Of a stretch of DNA of 64,000 bases, positions 62,226 to 64,000 are shown piece by piece. The stretch is from Pseudomonadota bacterium. GTDB taxonomy: Bacteria > Pseudomonadota > Gammaproteobacteria > Steroidobacterales > Steroidobacteraceae. The stretch covers positions 15,202 through 79,201 of the forward strand of contig JADIZR010000017.1 in assembly GCA_016704655.1 (NCBI GenBank), written 5' to 3'. A program made the translations under genes and the position numbers. Positions within the stretch are counted from its first letter, which is position 1, and each line of letters begins with the position of its first letter. A model generated the notes under the pieces. That model was given only the letters and a program-made list of their open reading frames with translations. It searched no databases and had not been told where the DNA came from.

Positions 62226-63744
62226 ATGACCCCAGTTGACGCCCCGGCTACGTTGCGCGATTTGCTGGATGCCCTGCGCCGCCGCCGCTGGTATCTGCTC
62301 GTCGTGATGCCCGCCATCGCGCTGTTGGCGACCTTCCTGGCGTTCTTTCTTACGCCGTCGTACCGCGCGAGTTCCACGATCCTGCTCGAGCCGTCGTCTA
62401 TTCCGCAGGAATTGGTGCAGACCACAGTCACGGACTATGCCGACGAGATGATCGAGCTGGTGCAGCGCCGGGTGATGACACCGGACCGTCTCGAAGAGCT
62501 TGTGAAGGAGATCGACCCATACCCGGAAGAGTCGGACTGGACGCTGACGGAGAAGGCGGACCAGGTCGCGCGCGATACCGCGCTTGAGCGCGTCGACGCG
62601 ATCACGCTAGAAGTCGTCCGGCAATCGAATGCCTTCACGGTCCATTACAACAACGTGAACCCGGAGCGCGCGGCGCTCATCGCACAGCGAATCTCCGACC
62701 TGTTCCTGACCTACAACCGACAGACGCGGAGCGAGCGTGCAGCGGGCACCTATGAGTTCCTGGCGGCGCAGGCCAAGTCCATGGAGGAGCGGATCGCAGA
62801 GACCGAAACGCGTCTTGCGCAGTTTCGGGCCGAGCACATCGAAGCACTGCCAGAAACGCAGGTTCGCAACCAGGCCGTCGCCGAACGCGCCGAACGGGAT
62901 CTGGTCGGGTATGAGAGCCAGATCCGCGTTGCCGAGGACCGGCAGACGGCCCTCAACCTGCAGTTGAGCAAGTTGAGCCCGACGCTCGGCACGACGACCG
63001 GAAACCCGCAGACGGAACTCGCAACCCTGCAGGGACAGCTGGCGGAAGCTCGCGTCCGCTACACGCCGGATCATCCGGACGTCAAGCGCCTGCAGCGCCA
63101 GATCGAGTCCTTGATGGCTCAGCCGGCGGTGCCTGGTCAGGCGTCGGCCGCGCCGAACAACCCCGAGTACCTGGCGGTTCAAAGCCAGCTGGCCGCGGTC
63201 AACCGCGAGCTAACTTCTCTACGGGCAGCTGCGAATCGGGCTCGCGGGCAGACTTATCTGTATCAGAATGCCCTGGGCGCCGCGCCGCGCGTCGAGCAGG
63301 AGTATTCAGAGCTGCAGCGGCAGCGGGGATGTGCTGCGCAACCAGTTCCAGGACATCCAGAACAAGCTGCGCGAGGCGGACGTCGCCCGGAGCCTGGAGA
63401 GCGAGCAGAAGGGTGCCCGCTTCACGCAGATTCGTGCGCCAGAGGTTCCGACGTCTCCGTACTCGCCCAATCGCGCCGGCATCATCCTGCTCGGAGTCCT
63501 TCTCGCTGGGGCGCTCGGGGTTGCGCTGGCCATGGTGGCCGAGTCAGTGGATCCCACGGTTCGTGGCATGCGCGATCTGCGCGGGCTCATGAGCATCCCG
63601 ACCGTTGCGGCAGTGCCAGTGCTCGAGAACGTTGCGGATCGGCGCAATCGAGTCCTGCTCTGGGGGTCGTATGCGGCGGCCGTGGGGCTGGGGACCGTTG
63701 CCGTCGTCGTTACGATATTCACGGCAGGCGGGGTGTTCAAATGA
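62226..63744 (+). CDS. polysaccharide chain-length/co-polymerase protein (Wzz/GumC type), frameshifted
   Basis: N-terminal helix 'WYLLVVMPAIALLATFLAFF' (about 22-41), Wzz domain 'YRASSTILLEPSSIPQELVQ', a long periplasmic coiled coil (about 150-330), and GNVR region. At about 63325 the frame changes: 'VEQEYSELQRQ' in the first frame, 'GDVLRNQFQDIQNKLREADV' and 'PEVPTSPYSPNRAGIILLGV' in the next, with the second TM helix and a stop at 63744. As written the first frame never stops and runs on in frame into the kinase gene. The native stop overlaps the kinase ATG (ATGA). Confidence 0.85.
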
Positions 63745-64000
63745 CGATCATGGAGGCGCTTGAGAGGGCCAAACGCCTGCATTCGCAGCGAGAAACTTCG
63801 ACGCGATCCAGCGACTCGCGCAGGCTCGTTGCGCCGAACGACACCGGGATGCTCAAGATTCTCGACGCTGGAAGCAGCGCTGGCCATGAAGCAGAAGTTG
63901 TCCATGACCTCGGCAGGCTGCAGATTGATCCGGACGTTTGCGAGCGGAACCGGATCCTGTACACGGAGGAGCACCTTGTCGCAGAGGCGCGCGGAGCCGC
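63741..64000 (+). CDS. tyrosine autokinase of the exopolysaccharide locus (N-terminal part; cut by window edge)
   Basis: First 86 codons only. 'MTIMEALERAKRLHSQRE' is the usual amphipathic start of CpsD/EpsG-type BY-kinases, and 'DPDVCERNRILYTEEHLVAE' matches the segment before their first P-loop region. Walker motifs lie beyond the window. It would phosphorylate itself and control the preceding chain-length protein. Confidence 0.75.
   Translation, partial: MTIMEALERAKRLHSQRETSTRSSDSRRLVAPNDTGMLKILDAGSSAGHEAEVVHDLGRLQIDPDVCERNRILYTEEHLVAEARGA

Overview
The window is chromosomal DNA from a high-GC gammaproteobacterium. Evidence: gene orders yciB-yciI-bolA, trpS-scpA-scpB-rluB, mtaD-ubiG-mupP, and gyrA-serC-serA-pheA-aroA-cmk-rpsA-ihfB-lapA-lapB; a Thr at the GyrA 83 position; TatD, Orn, RsgA and LapB of gammaproteobacterial type. 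A kynurenine-pathway dioxygenase, DUF6502 proteins and the general gene layout point toward the Xanthomonadales/Nevskiales/Steroidobacterales side, but the sequence alone does not fix the family. No rRNA, tRNA or CRISPR array was seen.

Layout. Bases 1-21217 are mostly housekeeping: the tail of a membrane STAND-type protein, an M20 peptidase, tatD, a four-gene MacAB-like export operon, a YgjP-type metalloprotease with kynA, a DAHP synthase, redox proteins, a DUF2157/DUF4401 membrane pair, etfBA, rsgA, an M48 peptidase and orn. Bases 21295-27932 are an accessory island. It holds a broken DUF6502 gene, a decayed IS66 element with its 8-bp target duplication still visible, and a two-gene unit made of an intact DUF6502 gene followed by an exported protein built of about 53 near-identical octapeptides (GADAIIGT). 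Bases 28412-47719 return to dense core genes: cell division and chromosome segregation, ubiquinone synthesis, gyrase, serine and aromatic amino-acid synthesis. Bases 47720-49515 are a small defence or toxin-antitoxin cluster. cmk, rpsA, ihfB, lapA and lapB follow, then a broken BrnT/BrnA pair, comEA, galU and gabT. From 57743 to the right edge lies an exopolysaccharide locus: sugar-phosphate transferase, O-acyltransferase, export protein, outer-membrane barrel, chain-length protein and the start of a tyrosine autokinase.

How the genes work together. galU supplies UDP-glucose for the downstream exopolysaccharide locus. The DAHP synthase (aroF type), aroA and pheA cover the start, a middle step and the phenylalanine branch of aromatic synthesis, and kynA degrades tryptophan. 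serC and serA form two steps of serine synthesis. cmk-rpsA-ihfB-lapAB is a conserved growth-linked cluster.

Two themes stand out. First, the DUF6502 plus octapeptide-repeat unit has a strong sigma-70-like promoter overlapped by a palindrome, a signal peptide, a DUF5666-like tail and its own terminator; it is the best candidate for an undescribed system. Second, short tandem repeats sit directly against start codons: CCTTCC-based nonamers before serA, cmk and lapB, and TGATTAG heptamers before an M20 peptidase and a short-chain dehydrogenase. Single-base indels cluster in accessory genes (DUF6502 copy, IS66, repeat protein, HigB, BrnT, comEA, acyltransferase, chain-length protein), while core genes are intact. 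This may be real decay or local sequence error, and each entry says which frame carries which part.
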